Positions 18,925-28,302 of a DNA stretch of 64,000 bases are shown piece after piece. The translations under genes and the position numbers were made by a program. The first letter of the stretch is position 1. Each line of letters starts with the position of its first letter. Under the pieces are notes generated by a model. The model was not told the origin of the DNA. It searched no databases and saw only the letters and a list, made by a program, of their open reading frames with translations. The stretch is taken from positions 4,149,501 through 4,213,500 of the forward strand of contig NZ_CP019650.1 of assembly GCF_001999945.1 (NCBI RefSeq). Reading direction: 5' to 3'. This DNA is from Microbulbifer agarilyticus (GTDB taxonomy: Bacteria > Pseudomonadota > Gammaproteobacteria > Pseudomonadales > Cellvibrionaceae).

Positions 18925-19241
18925 GGAATCAGTCCCGGCTCCTCTCCTAATTTCCCCAATTCCCCCTTGTTCCTCCCTGTGCATTCCCGCCGGTTGGCGC
19001 CTATTGTTGCCAACCGCCCCACAGTTTTTTCTCCCGGCCGTTATTGCTAAGACCAATTGGTCACTTCGGGTCACTAATATTTTTGCACTCGCTCACATGT
19101 GGTGGCAGCCTCATTGGTACGAGGGTTTAGCGGCATGCAGTAGCGGCCCCTCTACCACATAAGAGTCCGTGGCCACTGCAGCCGCGGCACACAAATTTGT
19201 ATAGCGATCACCTGAAAGAATCAGGTGCAGGAGTCAGCTGA
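18925..19241. other. Intergenic region between recG and first secreted paralog
   Basis: About 317 bases without a gene. It holds an upstream element shared with the second paralog (19070-19120) and a 7-bp hairpin CACCTGA-AAGAA-TCAGGTG (19209-19227) just before the start codon region. No terminator for recG is evident. Confidence 0.5.
19070..19120 (+). promoter_or_regulatory. Upstream element A shared by the two secreted paralogs
   Basis: GTCAC, AATATTTTTGC (19076-19086), GTGGCAGC (19102-19109) and TTGGTAC (19114-19120). The same blocks in the same order occur at 20072-20119 before the second gene. The 15-base gap between AATATTTTTGC and GTGGCAGC is identical. It may be a conserved promoter or operator, or simply duplicated DNA. 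Confidence 0.55.
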
Positions 19242-19952
19242 ATGAGTCAGCGCATCATGTTCAACAGCGCAGCCTTCACCCAGCACCGCGGCAATGTAAA
19301 ACGCCTTGCCCGCCTCGGACTTCTGCTGTGTACAAGCTTGTTTGGAGTTATGGCACACGCTCAGGAGCAGCCCGCGCTACATGTGACTCTGGCCAAGATC
19401 GAAGTAGCTGCAGAGGTACCGACACCGCTGCAGGGTACCGATTTCGAAAGCCTGCTGGCACAGGCTACCAACGGCGGCGGGGTTTCCGCAGCCAAGGAAA
19501 CCGCCAGCCGCGAGTTCAGCGATTATCTGCGCACACGCCTGGACAGCGCCCTGCGTGAATTCTTTGCCGACGAAGAGATTCCACTACGCAGCGATAACCA
19601 CTCGCTGATCCTGTTTAACTTTGTGGATATTTCTGTGGTTAAGCAGCTGAGTGGCCTTAAAACCAAAGGCGACACGGAAATCGAACGCGGTAACCTCAGC
19701 GCCAGTGGCGACTACCTGCTGCGCCTGCAGGCACCGGGCGAACGGGTACTGAGAGAAAAGCGCCTGGATATCGCCAACCTACGCCTGAAAGGCAAATACC
19801 AGATCAAGACGTCCGTATATGGTGACGAAAACGAAGACAACACCGGTGAACAACTGCAGCGCATGGCGGACCAACTGGTGAAACGTATCCTCGACCGCGT
19901 TGAAGACGATCTCGAAGCGGACGCACTGCTCGAACTCACCGGCCAGAACTAA
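19242..19952 (+). CDS. Secreted protein of unknown function, paralog 1 of tandem pair
   Basis: 236 residues. An N-terminal export signal (about 1-41; core [20 protein letters not shown], cleavage after AHA or AQ) is followed by a charged soluble domain with no motif I recognise. It aligns along its whole mature length with the next gene. Shared features are [11 protein letters not shown] versus GKIEIDVPMPVSG, a GNGGG/TNGGG turn, DEEIPL versus DEEVPL, an [19 protein letters not shown] versus LREQRVDIGKLKITEKYRV segment, and a helical C-terminus ending in DDLEADAL versus DHLEADAL. ATG 19242 is given; Met6 is an alternative that gives a more typical signal peptide length. Function unknown. Confidence 0.75.
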
Positions 19953-20071
19953 CGCTTCTCCCCACCGCCCACCCCGGGCGGTGCAGCCCCCTCTCTTTCA
20001 GCTATTGCTACTCCATTTATCGCCCTTTCGCTGCGACCCACCTCACAACTCACAACCAACATGACGCACAA

Positions 20072-20119
20072 GTCACGAAATATTTTTGCGTTTACCTGCA
20101 ATAAGTGGCAGCTTGGTAC
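20072..20119 (+). promoter_or_regulatory. Upstream element B shared by the two secreted paralogs
   Basis: GTCAC (20072-20076), AATATTTTTGC (20079-20089), GTGGCAGC (20105-20112) and TTGGTAC (20113-20119), matching the element at 19070-19120. It lies about 90 bases before the start codon of the second paralog. Confidence 0.55.
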
Positions 20120-20208
20120 AGACGTCTAACATAAACAGAGCGAAACCATTCGCCGCGACGCACAAAAAAAACACCATCCCCGTATAAAAATAAAACAGGG
20201 AGCGATGT

Positions 20209-20898
20209 ATGAGAAACCAAGGAATCCGTCGGCTGCTGGCCGCGGGCCTGTGCAGCCTTGCACTATCCACAACTACCGTCGACCAGGCCACCGCCCAGGA
20301 AAGTTTCTGGGGCGGCAGTGATCATGTCCCAAGCCTCGTCATTACCCCCGGCAAAATCGAAATCGACGTGCCCATGCCTGTATCCGGGGATATGCAGTTG
20401 ATGTTGGCAATGGCCGGCAATGGCGGCGGGCTCGCCGAGCTCAAGCAAAAGGCGGTGCGCAACTACACCCAACATATCCACAGCGAGTTTGCCCGGGTGT
20501 TATACGAATACCTGGAAGATGAGGAAGTTCCGCTGGTGAAGGAAAACGGTCTTTTGAACCTGGAAAACAATATCCAGATCAAAGTGATCAAACACCTGAA
20601 CAGCATGAAGCCCGCGAAGAACCACGATACCGAGAAAGGGCACGTCGCTTTGAGCGGCGAGTTCCGCTTCACTCTCGCCGGGCGCAATGGCAACACCCTG
20701 CGCGAGCAGCGCGTTGATATTGGCAAACTGAAAATCACCGAAAAGTATCGCGTGCGCAGTTACCTCGACGGTCGCGCCACCGAAGACAATACCCAGGAAG
20801 CCATCGAGAGCGCCCTAACCGAAATGGTCGAGGAACTGGTGGAGCGTATGGAGGACCATCTTGAAGCTGACGCGCTGAGTGATTTAGTCTCCGTTTAA
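20209..20898 (+). CDS. Secreted protein of unknown function, paralog 2 of tandem pair
   Basis: 229 residues with a clear signal peptide (about 1-29: RRLLAAGLCSLALS, cleavage near ATAQ) and a soluble domain homologous to the upstream gene (see that entry for matched segments). The C-terminal third is strongly helical and acidic (ALTEMVEELVERMEDHLEADAL). There are no cysteines in the predicted mature part, no lipobox and no membrane segment, so a free periplasmic or secreted protein is likely. GGGAG lies nine bases before ATG. A strong terminator closes the pair. I do not recognise the family. Confidence 0.78.
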   Translation: MRNQGIRRLLAAGLCSLALSTTTVDQATAQESFWGGSDHVPSLVITPGKIEIDVPMPVSGDMQLMLAMAGNGGGLAELKQKAVRNYTQHIHSEFARVLYEYLEDEEVPLVKENGLLNLENNIQIKVIKHLNSMKPAKNHDTEKGHVALSGEFRFTLAGRNGNTLREQRVDIGKLKITEKYRVRSYLDGRATEDNTQEAIESALTEMVEELVERMEDHLEADALSDLVSV

Positions 20899-20929
20899 CC
20901 TTCGATACAGACATAAAAGATACCGACAT

Positions 20930-20967
20930 AAAAAAGGGCGAGGCGCTTACGCGTCTCGCCCTTTTTT
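20930..20967. terminator. Bidirectional terminator after the paralog pair
   Basis: AAAAAAGGGCGAGGCGC-TTAC-GCGTCTCGCCCTTTTTT: a 17-bp stem with one mismatch and T runs on both strands, serving the paralog pair on plus and the symporter gene on minus. Confidence 0.9.
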
Positions 20968-21027
20968 ATCGGTTCTACAGGCCCAGATACTGATTATCTA
21001 TACCTAATAGCTCAAAGCTTAAATACC

Positions 21028-22338
21028 TCAGGCTATGGTTGAGCGGCCATCACCCTGATCGACAACGCTGTTGTAGTTTTCGTCGTTGAAGGTACTTACA
21101 TCCAGTGCACCCTCGCTCTTCGCGACCACACTGCTCACTACCGCATCCCCGGTAATATTCACCGCGGTACGCACCATATCCAGCAGGCGGTCCACACCCA
21201 TCACGATCGCAATACCTTCGACCGGCAGGCCAACCTGGCCCAGTACCATCGCCAGCATAATCAGGCCGACACCCGGTACACCGGCGGTGCCTACAGAAGC
21301 GAGCGTCGCCGTCAGAATTACCGTCAGGTAGCCCATCAGGCCGATCTCAATACCATACAGCTGGGAAATAAACACCGTGGCCACACCCTGCATAATCGCG
21401 GTGCCATCCATATTGATGGTCGCACCCAGCGGTACGGTGAAAGAGGCCACCTTGTTATCCACACCCAGGCGCTTTTCTACGGTCTGCAGGGTGACTGGAA
21501 TAGTCGCTGCGGATGATGCAGTACTAAAGGCAAAGGCCATTGCCGGACGCATTTTCTTCAGCAGCTGCACCGGATTCAGACCGGACAGCAGTTTCAGCAG
21601 CAGCGGATAAACCCCGAGCGCATGCACCATCAGTGCCAGCAGCACCACGCTGAAATACTTCGCCAGGGTGGGAATCGCATCCAGCCCCAGCAGCGCAATT
21701 TTGTTCGCCAGCAGGGCAAATACACCGTAGGGTGCAAACGCCATCAGCACGCCCACCATGCGCAAAATTACATCGTTCAGGTCATTGAAGAAGGCCGCTA
21801 CTCGCTGACCCGGCTTGCCGCTGCGGGAGATCGCGTAGCCCAACAGCAGGGCAAACACGATGATCTGCAACATATTGCCTTCGGCCATCGCCTGCACCGG
21901 GTTGGTGGGGAAGATATTGACCAGGACATCCGACAGCGGCGGAGACTGTTTTGCCTCGAATTGTGCATTGCCCGCCAGATGTTCCATACCCGCACCCGGC
22001 TGAATCACCAGCGCCAGCAGCAGTGCCAGGGAAATCGCCACGGCGGTGGTCAACATATACAGGGCCAGGGTCTTGCCCGCTAGTACGCCAACACGGCTGC
22101 CTTCCGACAGCGCACAGGCACCGCAGATCAACGAGACCAGTACCAACGGCACCACCATCAATTTCAGCGAGGCGATGAAGATTCGGCCGACGATGTCGAA
22201 CAGGCCATTGGTGAGGTAATTGTTGATAAAGGAGGTGAGCGTCTCACCCAGAATCTGGCTGGAATTGAGTACGTTGAACAGCAGGCCGAGTCCTATGCCC
22301 GCGATCATGGCCAGTACGATTTTTTTGGTAAGCCCCAT
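21028..22338 (-). CDS. Dicarboxylate/amino acid:cation symporter (DAACS family)
   Basis: A 436-residue inner-membrane secondary transporter with about eight helices plus two re-entrant hairpins. Family signatures are visible: the serine-rich hairpin FSTASSAATIPVT, the NMDGTA motif in GATINMDGTAIMQG, and ASVGTAGVPG in the second hairpin. NITGDAV near the C-terminus carries the conserved substrate-binding Asp. It takes up glutamate/aspartate or C4-dicarboxylates with Na+ or H+. The precise substrate cannot be read. It lies alone, convergent with the paralog pair and sharing their terminator. Confidence 0.92.
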   Translation of the reverse strand: MGLTKKIVLAMIAGIGLGLLFNVLNSSQILGETLTSFINNYLTNGLFDIVGRIFIASLKLMVVPLVLVSLICGACALSEGSRVGVLAGKTLALYMLTTAVAISLALLLALVIQPGAGMEHLAGNAQFEAKQSPPLSDVLVNIFPTNPVQAMAEGNMLQIIVFALLLGYAISRSGKPGQRVAAFFNDLNDVILRMVGVLMAFAPYGVFALLANKIALLGLDAIPTLAKYFSVVLLALMVHALGVYPLLLKLLSGLNPVQLLKKMRPAMAFAFSTASSAATIPVTLQTVEKRLGVDNKVASFTVPLGATINMDGTAIMQGVATVFISQLYGIEIGLMGYLTVILTATLASVGTAGVPGVGLIMLAMVLGQVGLPVEGIAIVMGVDRLLDMVRTAVNITGDAVVSSVVAKSEGALDVSTFNDENYNSVVDQGDGRSTIA

Positions 22339-22565
22339 GGTCCTTCCCGTTTATGCGCACCTTGCAGTGGCAATTCATTATTTTGTGCATTGTAGATAAT
22401 GGCATCGACACGGGCGCAGCGCCCGTACCGCCAGCATCCGGCAACTGCCAGCGAATGCGCCACTATATCGGCCTCACCCCCTGTGGGCAAAGCGCGTTCC
22501 CATGGTGGCGCGCTCGGGTACAATGCGGTTTGATCTAACCACTACAAGCTTGCGCGGAGTCAGCG

Positions 22566-23141
22566 TTGTACCACTCCCCCTTTGAGGCCATCGGCGATTG
22601 GCATCCTCAACCTCTGGAAAGCCTGCACGGCCAGAAACCGCCGGAGCAGCTGCTGCCCTGGCTGCTGCACCCGGGTTCGCTGACTGCCGCCCTCAAGTAC
22701 CTGGGCGAGGGCAGCTTCCGCGTACAGATACTCAATCAGGGCTGGCAAACACCTCGGCCCGAGGAGCGCCGCGCGCTCAACCTGAAAGACCGCAGCCGCG
22801 CGCTGGTGCGCGAGGTACTGCTGTATGGCAACAGTGCACAGCCCTGGGTCTACGCCCGCAGTGTGCTGCCCGAGCGCACCCTCACCGGTAAGTCCCGCTA
22901 CCTGCGCGGCCTCGACAATCGCCCCCTCGGCGAACTGCTGTTCAGCCAACCTGACATTCGCCGCGGGCCCATTGTGCTCAACCGGCTCGCGCGCAATCCG
23001 CACTGCCAGCAACCAGAGCTGAGCGACAGTGCACCCCACGCGTGGGGACGCCGCTCCACCTTCTGGCTACAGGATAAACCCTTGTTGGTTGCAGAGACCT
23101 TCCTCAGCGGTTTCAATCCTCATTCATCGCCGATGGCATAA
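22566..23141 (+). CDS. ubiC: Chorismate pyruvate-lyase
   Basis: 191 residues. It makes 4-hydroxybenzoate and pyruvate from chorismate, the first committed step in ubiquinone synthesis. Family segments are visible: [21 protein letters not shown] with the conserved Arg, [23 protein letters not shown], and a C-terminal [21 protein letters not shown] ending with the conserved Glu. TTG 22566 is the likely start, with CGGAG about eight bases upstream. ubiA follows 44 bases downstream, the standard operon. Confidence 0.93.
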   Translation: MYHSPFEAIGDWHPQPLESLHGQKPPEQLLPWLLHPGSLTAALKYLGEGSFRVQILNQGWQTPRPEERRALNLKDRSRALVREVLLYGNSAQPWVYARSVLPERTLTGKSRYLRGLDNRPLGELLFSQPDIRRGPIVLNRLARNPHCQQPELSDSAPHAWGRRSTFWLQDKPLLVAETFLSGFNPHSSPMA

Positions 23142-23185
23142 GCGCACAAGCACCTCAAAGTACTCAGCGAACACGGGAAGCCACC

Positions 23186-24073
23186 ATGCAAGCTATCAGC
23201 CACCAGATCCAACAGCGTTGGCCCGCAGCCATACCGTATTGGCAACTGACGCGCATGGACCGACCCATCGGCTCACTGTTGTTACTGTGGCCCACCTGGT
23301 GTGCGCTGTGGATCGCCGCCGAGGGCTGGCCCGGCCTCCATTTGTTTGTCGTGTTTACCTTGGGGGTCATCCTCACCCGCGCGGCCGGCTGTGCGATTAA
23401 CGACTTTGCCGACCGCAATATCGACGGGCATGTAGAGCGCACCAAGCAGCGTCCGCTCGCCACCGGTGCCGCCACACCCAAAGGCGCACTGATGCTCTTC
23501 GCCGGCTTGATGCTGGTGGCTTTTTTGCTGGTGCTGACCACCAACCGCCCAACCATTCTGCTGTCCCTGCCGGCGCTGGCGCTGGCCTTCTGTTACCCCT
23601 TCGCCAAACGCTACACACACCTGCCGCAGGTGGTGCTGGGGGCCGCGTTCAGCATGGGCATCCCAATGGCGTTTGCCGCGGTGACCGGCGAGGTGCCGGC
23701 GGTGGCCTGGCTGCTGTTTACCGCCAACCTGCTGTGGACCGTGGCCTACGATACCTTTTACGCCATGGTGGACCGGGATGACGACCTGCAAATCGGCGTC
23801 AAGTCCACCGCCATCCTGTTTGGCGAGCTGGACAAGGCGATGACCGCCAGCCTGCAGGCGATGGTTGTTGTGGCGTTACTGATGCTGGGTGGACGTGCGG
23901 ATTTGGGCGCTCTTTACTACTGCGGCGTGGCAACCGTGACTGGCCTGTTCGCCTATCAGCAATGGTTGATTCGCGACCGGCAACGGGGTGCGTGCTTCAA
24001 GGCATTTCTGAATAACAACTTCGTGGGGATGGCGCTTTTTTGTGGAATATTTTTCCACTATCTCGCGCGCTAG
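23186..24073 (+). CDS. ubiA: 4-hydroxybenzoate polyprenyltransferase
   Basis: A 295-residue inner-membrane enzyme with about nine helices that attaches a polyprenyl chain to 4-hydroxybenzoate. Both Asp-rich motifs are present: NDFADRNID (72-80) and [12 protein letters not shown] (about 190-201), which bind the Mg2+-diphosphate. KQRPLATG is also conserved. It is co-oriented with ubiC and followed by phoB, as in Pseudomonas. Confidence 0.95.
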   Translation: MQAISHQIQQRWPAAIPYWQLTRMDRPIGSLLLLWPTWCALWIAAEGWPGLHLFVVFTLGVILTRAAGCAINDFADRNIDGHVERTKQRPLATGAATPKGALMLFAGLMLVAFLLVLTTNRPTILLSLPALALAFCYPFAKRYTHLPQVVLGAAFSMGIPMAFAAVTGEVPAVAWLLFTANLLWTVAYDTFYAMVDRDDDLQIGVKSTAILFGELDKAMTASLQAMVVVALLMLGGRADLGALYYCGVATVTGLFAYQQWLIRDRQRGACFKAFLNNNFVGMALFCGIFFHYLAR

Positions 24074-24111
24074 CTATGTGCTTTGACCCCAAGTGCTAGC
24101 TACCTGAACAC

Positions 24112-24129
24112 CTGTCATATATTTGTCAC
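24112..24129 (+). promoter_or_regulatory. Pho box upstream of phoB
   Basis: CTGTCATATATTTGTCAC matches the PhoB-binding consensus (CTGTCAT-A-A/T-A-C/T-CTGTCAC) at nearly all positions. It lies about 145 bases before phoB, with possible -10 sequences downstream (TTAAAT, TACAAT). It supports PhoB autoregulation. Confidence 0.85.
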
Positions 24130-24273
24130 CAAAGTGACGTTAAATGGCCACTCTACAATAGTCAGTTGAGGCTGGCGCTACAGTCTACGAGGCAGGACGC
24201 CACGAGGCGCCGCAGCGGAGGTTGTGAAGCACCGCCGAAGCGACAGCAAACTCATTGAGGGTATGGCAGGCAG

Positions 24274-24978
24274 ATGCACAGCAAGACGATCCTTATAGTC
24301 GACGACGAAGCCCCGGTACGTGACATGTTGCGCGTGGCGCTGGAGATGGCGGATTACCGCTGCCTGGAAGCAGAGAACGCGCAGGCGGCCCACGCACTGG
24401 TCATCGACGAAAGACCCGACCTTATTCTCCTGGACTGGATGCTGCCGGATGTATCCGGTGTGGAACTGGCGCGTCGCCTGAAGCGCGACGAGCTCACCGC
24501 GTCGCTGCCCATCGTGATGCTGACCGCGAAGGGCGAGGAAGACCACAAGATCAAAGGCCTGGAGACGGGCGCCGACGACTATATCACCAAACCATTTTCC
24601 CCCCGCGAGCTGGTCGCACGGCTCAAAGCCGTATTGCGCCGCGCCGGCCCCAGTGCTCCGGAAGAGCCACTTACCGCCGGTGGCTTGGTGCTCGATCCGA
24701 TCAGCCACCGCGTCACCATCAACGGTAACCCGGTAGAAATGGGGCCGACGGAATTCCGCCTGCTGACCTTTTTCCTCAGCCATCAGGAACGCGCCTATAC
24801 CCGCACCCAGCTGCTTGACCACGTGTGGGGCGGCAATGTGTATGTGGAAGAACGCACTGTGGATGTACACATTCGACGTCTGCGCAAAGCGTTGACCATC
24901 GATGGCCATGAGCGCTACATTCAGACCGTGCGTGGGACCGGTTATCGCTTTTCAGTCCAGACCGCCGAAAGGGTATAA
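24274..24978 (+). CDS. phoB: Phosphate regulon response regulator PhoB
   Basis: 234 residues. The receiver domain has the acidic pair Asp10-Asp11, phospho-acceptor Asp54 (LDWMLPD), Thr in MLTAKGE and Lys in DDYITKPF. The OmpR-type winged helix (about 135-228) ends with [12 protein letters not shown]. Under low phosphate it is phosphorylated by PhoR and activates Pho-box promoters. Both the Pho box before its own gene and those before pstS are within this window. phoR follows after 96 bases. Confidence 0.95.
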   Translation: MHSKTILIVDDEAPVRDMLRVALEMADYRCLEAENAQAAHALVIDERPDLILLDWMLPDVSGVELARRLKRDELTASLPIVMLTAKGEEDHKIKGLETGADDYITKPFSPRELVARLKAVLRRAGPSAPEEPLTAGGLVLDPISHRVTINGNPVEMGPTEFRLLTFFLSHQERAYTRTQLLDHVWGGNVYVEERTVDVHIRRLRKALTIDGHERYIQTVRGTGYRFSVQTAERV

Positions 24979-25074
24979 TCCCGCCCATCGAACTTTACCA
25001 GCGGGCCCGCTGTTCCGCCCGGCGACGCGGCGAATCGCACTTCGACGCGCCCCCAACAAGATGGCCAAAACCTC

Positions 25075-26394
25075 ATGCTCGATCGCAGTATTGGCGAGTT
25101 GTCGCGTTTTATCATCATAGCCCTGGGCACCACCATCTTCGGTTTCTCTACCGGACACTGGTGGTTGGCACTGTGCTCTGGCCTCACCGTCTATCTCATC
25201 TGGCTGCTGTTGCAGCAAAATCGCTTCGACCACTGGTTGTCCAATGGCCGCCGTGGCCCGGCACCCACCAATTTTGGGGTGTGGGGCGATATCACCGACG
25301 ACTTCTATCGGATGCAACGTCGCCACCGCAAGGAAAAGCAAAAGCTACACGCCATGCTGCGCCGGGTGCAGGACAGTACCAGCGCATTGCGTGAAGGTAT
25401 CGTAGCGCTGGAAGACGACGGCAACCTGGCGTGGTGGAACCCCGTCGCCGGCGAAATGCTGCGCCTGCAAGCCGACGACAGCGGCCAGCCGATCATCAAC
25501 TTTGTGCGCGACCCGCGCTTTGTCGAGCACATGCACGAGCGTATGCGCGGTGCCAATCAGGGTGACCTGCAGCCGATTACCCTGCCAGCTCCCGGGGACG
25601 ACTCGCGCACCCTGCAAATGGAAGTGACGCGCTTCGGCCAGGACGAAGCGCTGGTGATCGTGCGCGATATCACCCGGCTGCATAATCTGGAGCAGATGCG
25701 CCGGGACTTTGTCGCCAACGTATCCCATGAATTACGTACACCGCTGACGGTAATTGCCGGCTATCTGGAGACGCTGCAGGAAAGCGGCCAGGCCCCGCGT
25801 AACTGGGAGCGTCCGCTGGGACAAATGAGCGAGCAGACGGTGCGCATGACCAGCCTGGTCAATGACCTGCTGTTACTCGCCCGCCTCGAAACGTCCGAGC
25901 GCGATAGCGGGCGCGACCGCATCGCGGTACACGGGCTGATGGAGCGCGTGGCCGACGAAGCCCGTTCACTGAGCGGTGGGCGACACCAGATTTCCGTGGT
26001 GTGCGACGAGGACAGCACCATTACCGGTGATGCCGGTGAACTGCACAGCGCCTTTGCCAACCTGGCGTTTAACGCGGTCAAATACAGCCCTGACGGCGGC
26101 CCCATTGAGCTGCGCTGGAGAATAGACGCCAGCGGCGGCCACTTTGCGGTGAAGGATTCCGGTATCGGTATCGATCCGCTGCATATCCCGCGCCTTACCG
26201 AGCGTTTCTACCGGGTCGATGCGGGGCGCTCCCGCGAAAGCGGTGGTACCGGTCTCGGCCTCGCCATCGTCAAGCACGTACTGCTGCGCCACAGTGCCAA
26301 TTTGAGCATCAGCAGTGTGCCGGGCCGCGGCAGTACCTTTACCCTGAACTTCCCCAGCCAGAAACTGACCCAGACAAGTTCCGCCACGACCTGA
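25075..26394 (+). CDS. phoR: Phosphate regulon sensor histidine kinase PhoR
   Basis: 439 residues. A short N-terminal membrane region (about 10-48, two helices with almost no periplasmic loop) is followed by a charged linker and a PAS domain (about 100-200, LEDDGNLAWWNPVAGEMLRL). The DHp domain has phospho-acceptor His218 in NVSHELRTPL, and the ATPase domain has an N box (LAFNAVKYSP), DSGIGID and GGTGLGLAI. The lack of a large periplasmic sensor matches PhoR, which senses through the Pst/PhoU complex. It is encoded with phoB. Confidence 0.94.
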   Translation: MLDRSIGELSRFIIIALGTTIFGFSTGHWWLALCSGLTVYLIWLLLQQNRFDHWLSNGRRGPAPTNFGVWGDITDDFYRMQRRHRKEKQKLHAMLRRVQDSTSALREGIVALEDDGNLAWWNPVAGEMLRLQADDSGQPIINFVRDPRFVEHMHERMRGANQGDLQPITLPAPGDDSRTLQMEVTRFGQDEALVIVRDITRLHNLEQMRRDFVANVSHELRTPLTVIAGYLETLQESGQAPRNWERPLGQMSEQTVRMTSLVNDLLLLARLETSERDSGRDRIAVHGLMERVADEARSLSGGRHQISVVCDEDSTITGDAGELHSAFANLAFNAVKYSPDGGPIELRWRIDASGGHFAVKDSGIGIDPLHIPRLTERFYRVDAGRSRESGGTGLGLAIVKHVLLRHSANLSISSVPGRGSTFTLNFPSQKLTQTSSATT

Positions 26395-26422
26395 TTTCAT
26401 TCAGCCAAGAGATCGCACATAT

Positions 26423-26450
26423 AAAAAAAGCCCCAACAGGGGCTTTTTTT
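26423..26450. terminator. Bidirectional terminator after phoR
   Basis: AAAAAAAGCCCC-AACA-GGGGCTTTTTTT, a symmetrical stem with T runs in both directions, between phoR (+) and the convergent 121-aa gene (-). Confidence 0.92.
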
Positions 26451-26477
26451 ATGCTGTTTAAGGCAGTAACGCGAAAC

Positions 26478-26843
26478 CTATCCTTCCAGCTCTTGCAGTG
26501 TGCGCGCTTCGCCCGCTGCGGTGTATTCAACCGACTCGTCGCCCGATACCGGCTCAGCGGTACGTTTTTGCACGGTGATGTGCACCAGCTTGCGCGCACT
26601 GTCACGGATCAGCAGCTGCTCACGGCCTTCATCATCCACCGGCAGGTTGCGCTCGCCGATCAACGCATCGCGCAGGGCGCGCAGTTGCGGTGTATCGCGG
26701 TAGCGATCGAGATCCTTGGAATACTTGATTTTCATGCGCTCGGATTCGTGCAGTGCGGCGGCGGTCTCGCGGTACTTGGCAAAGAAAAACACCGCGGCAA
26801 TGGCGGCGGCGATGGTGACGGCAATTTCAAACCATGGGGGCAT
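26478..26843 (-). CDS. Single-pass membrane protein of unknown function
   Basis: 121 residues. One N-terminal membrane helix (about 5-22, FEIAVTIAAAIAAVFFFAKY) is followed by a charged, coiled-coil-like stretch (about 23-62) and a short beta-looking tail with LLIRDSARKLVHITVQKR. AGGAG precedes the ATG. No family is recognised. It lies 64 bases beyond yaaA on the same strand and may be co-transcribed with it. Confidence 0.65.
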   Translation of the reverse strand: MPPWFEIAVTIAAAIAAVFFFAKYRETAAALHESERMKIKYSKDLDRYRDTPQLRALRDALIGERNLPVDDEGREQLLIRDSARKLVHITVQKRTAEPVSGDESVEYTAAGEARTLQELEG

Positions 26844-26907
26844 AAGTGCGCTCCTGTGTTTTGCTCACGGTACTATTTTTTTAAGGCTGGTTGTTTACGC
26901 TGTTTGT

Positions 26908-27687
26908 TCAGGCTGGCTGTTCGTCGCGCAGGAAGACCCAGTCATTGCCCTTGGAGTGTTCTTCACTGAAATAATAACCGGCCGCATCAAAATCTTTCAG
27001 CTGCTCGGCCTGCTTTACGCGGTTGTCGATAGCCCAGCGGCTCATCATGCCCCGCGCTTTTTTCGCGAAGAAACTGATCATCTTATACTGGCCGTTTTTC
27101 CAGTCCTTGAAGTGTGGCGTCACCACATCGGCCTGCAGGTTTTTCACCTGCACCGACTTGAAGTACTCATTGGACGCGAGGTTAACCAGCTGTTTGCTTT
27201 TAAGGTCTGCAAGCTGGCTGTTCAGGGCCTCGGTAATTTTGCCGTCCCAGAATTCGTACAGGTTTTTTCCACCGCTGTTGGCGAACTTGGTGCCCATCTC
27301 CAGGCGATAGGGTTGCATCAGGTCCAGCGGGCGCAGTAAGCCATACAGGCCAGACAGCATACGCAGATGCTTTTGTGCAAAATTAAAGTCGCGCTTGCCC
27401 ATAGATTCCGCTTCCAGCCCCGTGTACACATCCCCCTTGAACGCGAGCAGGGCGGGGCGGGCATTGCTGTCGGTGAACGGGCGTTTCCAGCTGTGGAAGC
27501 GGTCGTAATTGAGCACGCCCAGTTTGTCAGACACCTTCATCAGGTTGGATATGTCCTGCGGGCTGAGGGCCTTCAGTTCCTTGATCAGGGCTGCGGACTC
27601 TTTCAGAAAGTCCGGCTGAGTGGTATCGAGTGCGGGGATGTCGCTCTCGTAGTCGAGGGTTTTCGCGGGGGAGATAACAATCAACAT
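26908..27687 (-). CDS. yaaA: Peroxide stress protein YaaA (DUF328/UPF0246)
   Basis: 259 residues opening [15 protein letters not shown], the family's hallmark, with later [30 protein letters not shown] and a C-terminal basic stretch [13 protein letters not shown]. YaaA limits intracellular iron and oxidative DNA damage during H2O2 stress and has a DNA-binding fold in E. coli; it belongs to the OxyR regulon there. An oxyR gene lies about 10 kb away in this window. Confidence 0.93.
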   Translation of the reverse strand: MLIVISPAKTLDYESDIPALDTTQPDFLKESAALIKELKALSPQDISNLMKVSDKLGVLNYDRFHSWKRPFTDSNARPALLAFKGDVYTGLEAESMGKRDFNFAQKHLRMLSGLYGLLRPLDLMQPYRLEMGTKFANSGGKNLYEFWDGKITEALNSQLADLKSKQLVNLASNEYFKSVQVKNLQADVVTPHFKDWKNGQYKMISFFAKKARGMMSRWAIDNRVKQAEQLKDFDAAGYYFSEEHSKGNDWVFLRDEQPA

Positions 27688-27744
27688 AGGGTCTTAACTG
27701 CTTACGTGCGTAGTCGCGGGTTTTATATCGGGCTTGGCGAGGAC

Positions 27745-28236
27745 TTATTCAGGCTTGAGAATGTCTTGCCACCAGTTCAGCGGTGTCTGCCCGTCGACCG
27801 GGTCGTAGACGTTGCCGTAATACCAAACGCTATTGGCGCCATCGCAGGCACTGTTCAGGATCTTCTCGATCTCTTCGAAACCACAGCTCACATGAATGCT
27901 GTACACCAGTAGACGCGGCGATTCGAGGTCCAGTTCCCCACCCAGCTTTTCCAGTTGTGGGGTCAGCTGGTCGGAGAGCTTGGTGCTGTCGCTACGACAG
28001 AAGATACGCACCGCCAGGTTACCGGAGCGCTTTACCAGCTCGAAGCTTGGCTTCTCGGGGTCTTCGCGGTTGACCTTGATGGTATCGCCGCTGGCAATGC
28101 CTTTGATAAACGCCGGGGAACGCACCAGCTGCACGCTGTCGTCCTCGTTTACCTTCACCTGCATGCGCTCGACCACCGGTTCGCCATCCGGATTGGTCCC
28201 GGCAAACAATTCAATAATCTGCAGTGCGGTCGTCAT
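27745..28236 (-). CDS. DUF4265-like protein of unknown function
   Basis: 163 residues, soluble, no signal peptide. The central segment SPAFIKGIASGDTIKVN, followed by SGNLAVRIFC, looks like the DUF4265 family, but this assignment is by eye. The C-terminal half has a helix with SCGFEEIEKIL and ends in aromatic residues (LNWWQDIL). It is divergent from the M48 protease gene with about 66 bases between starts, so the two promoters overlap. Function unknown. Confidence 0.6.
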   Translation of the reverse strand: MTTALQIIELFAGTNPDGEPVVERMQVKVNEDDSVQLVRSPAFIKGIASGDTIKVNREDPEKPSFELVKRSGNLAVRIFCRSDSTKLSDQLTPQLEKLGGELDLESPRLLVYSIHVSCGFEEIEKILNSACDGANSVWYYGNVYDPVDGQTPLNWWQDILKPE

Positions 28237-28302
28237 AACCCTCTCCCCGGACTGTGTACAATAGTGTGCTATTCGCGATACGCATTATACAGGGAGAGGA
28301 TT

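Noticed and set aside
19102..19120. Sigma-54 type -24/-12 promoter (TGGCAG-N5-TTGGT)
   Set aside because: The spacing fits only before the first paralog; before the second the two blocks adjoin, and the -12 GC is absent in both.
27955..28302. N-terminal extension of the M48 protease frame
   Set aside because: It lies antisense to the DUF4265-like gene; a lipobox and ribosome site support ATG 28303.
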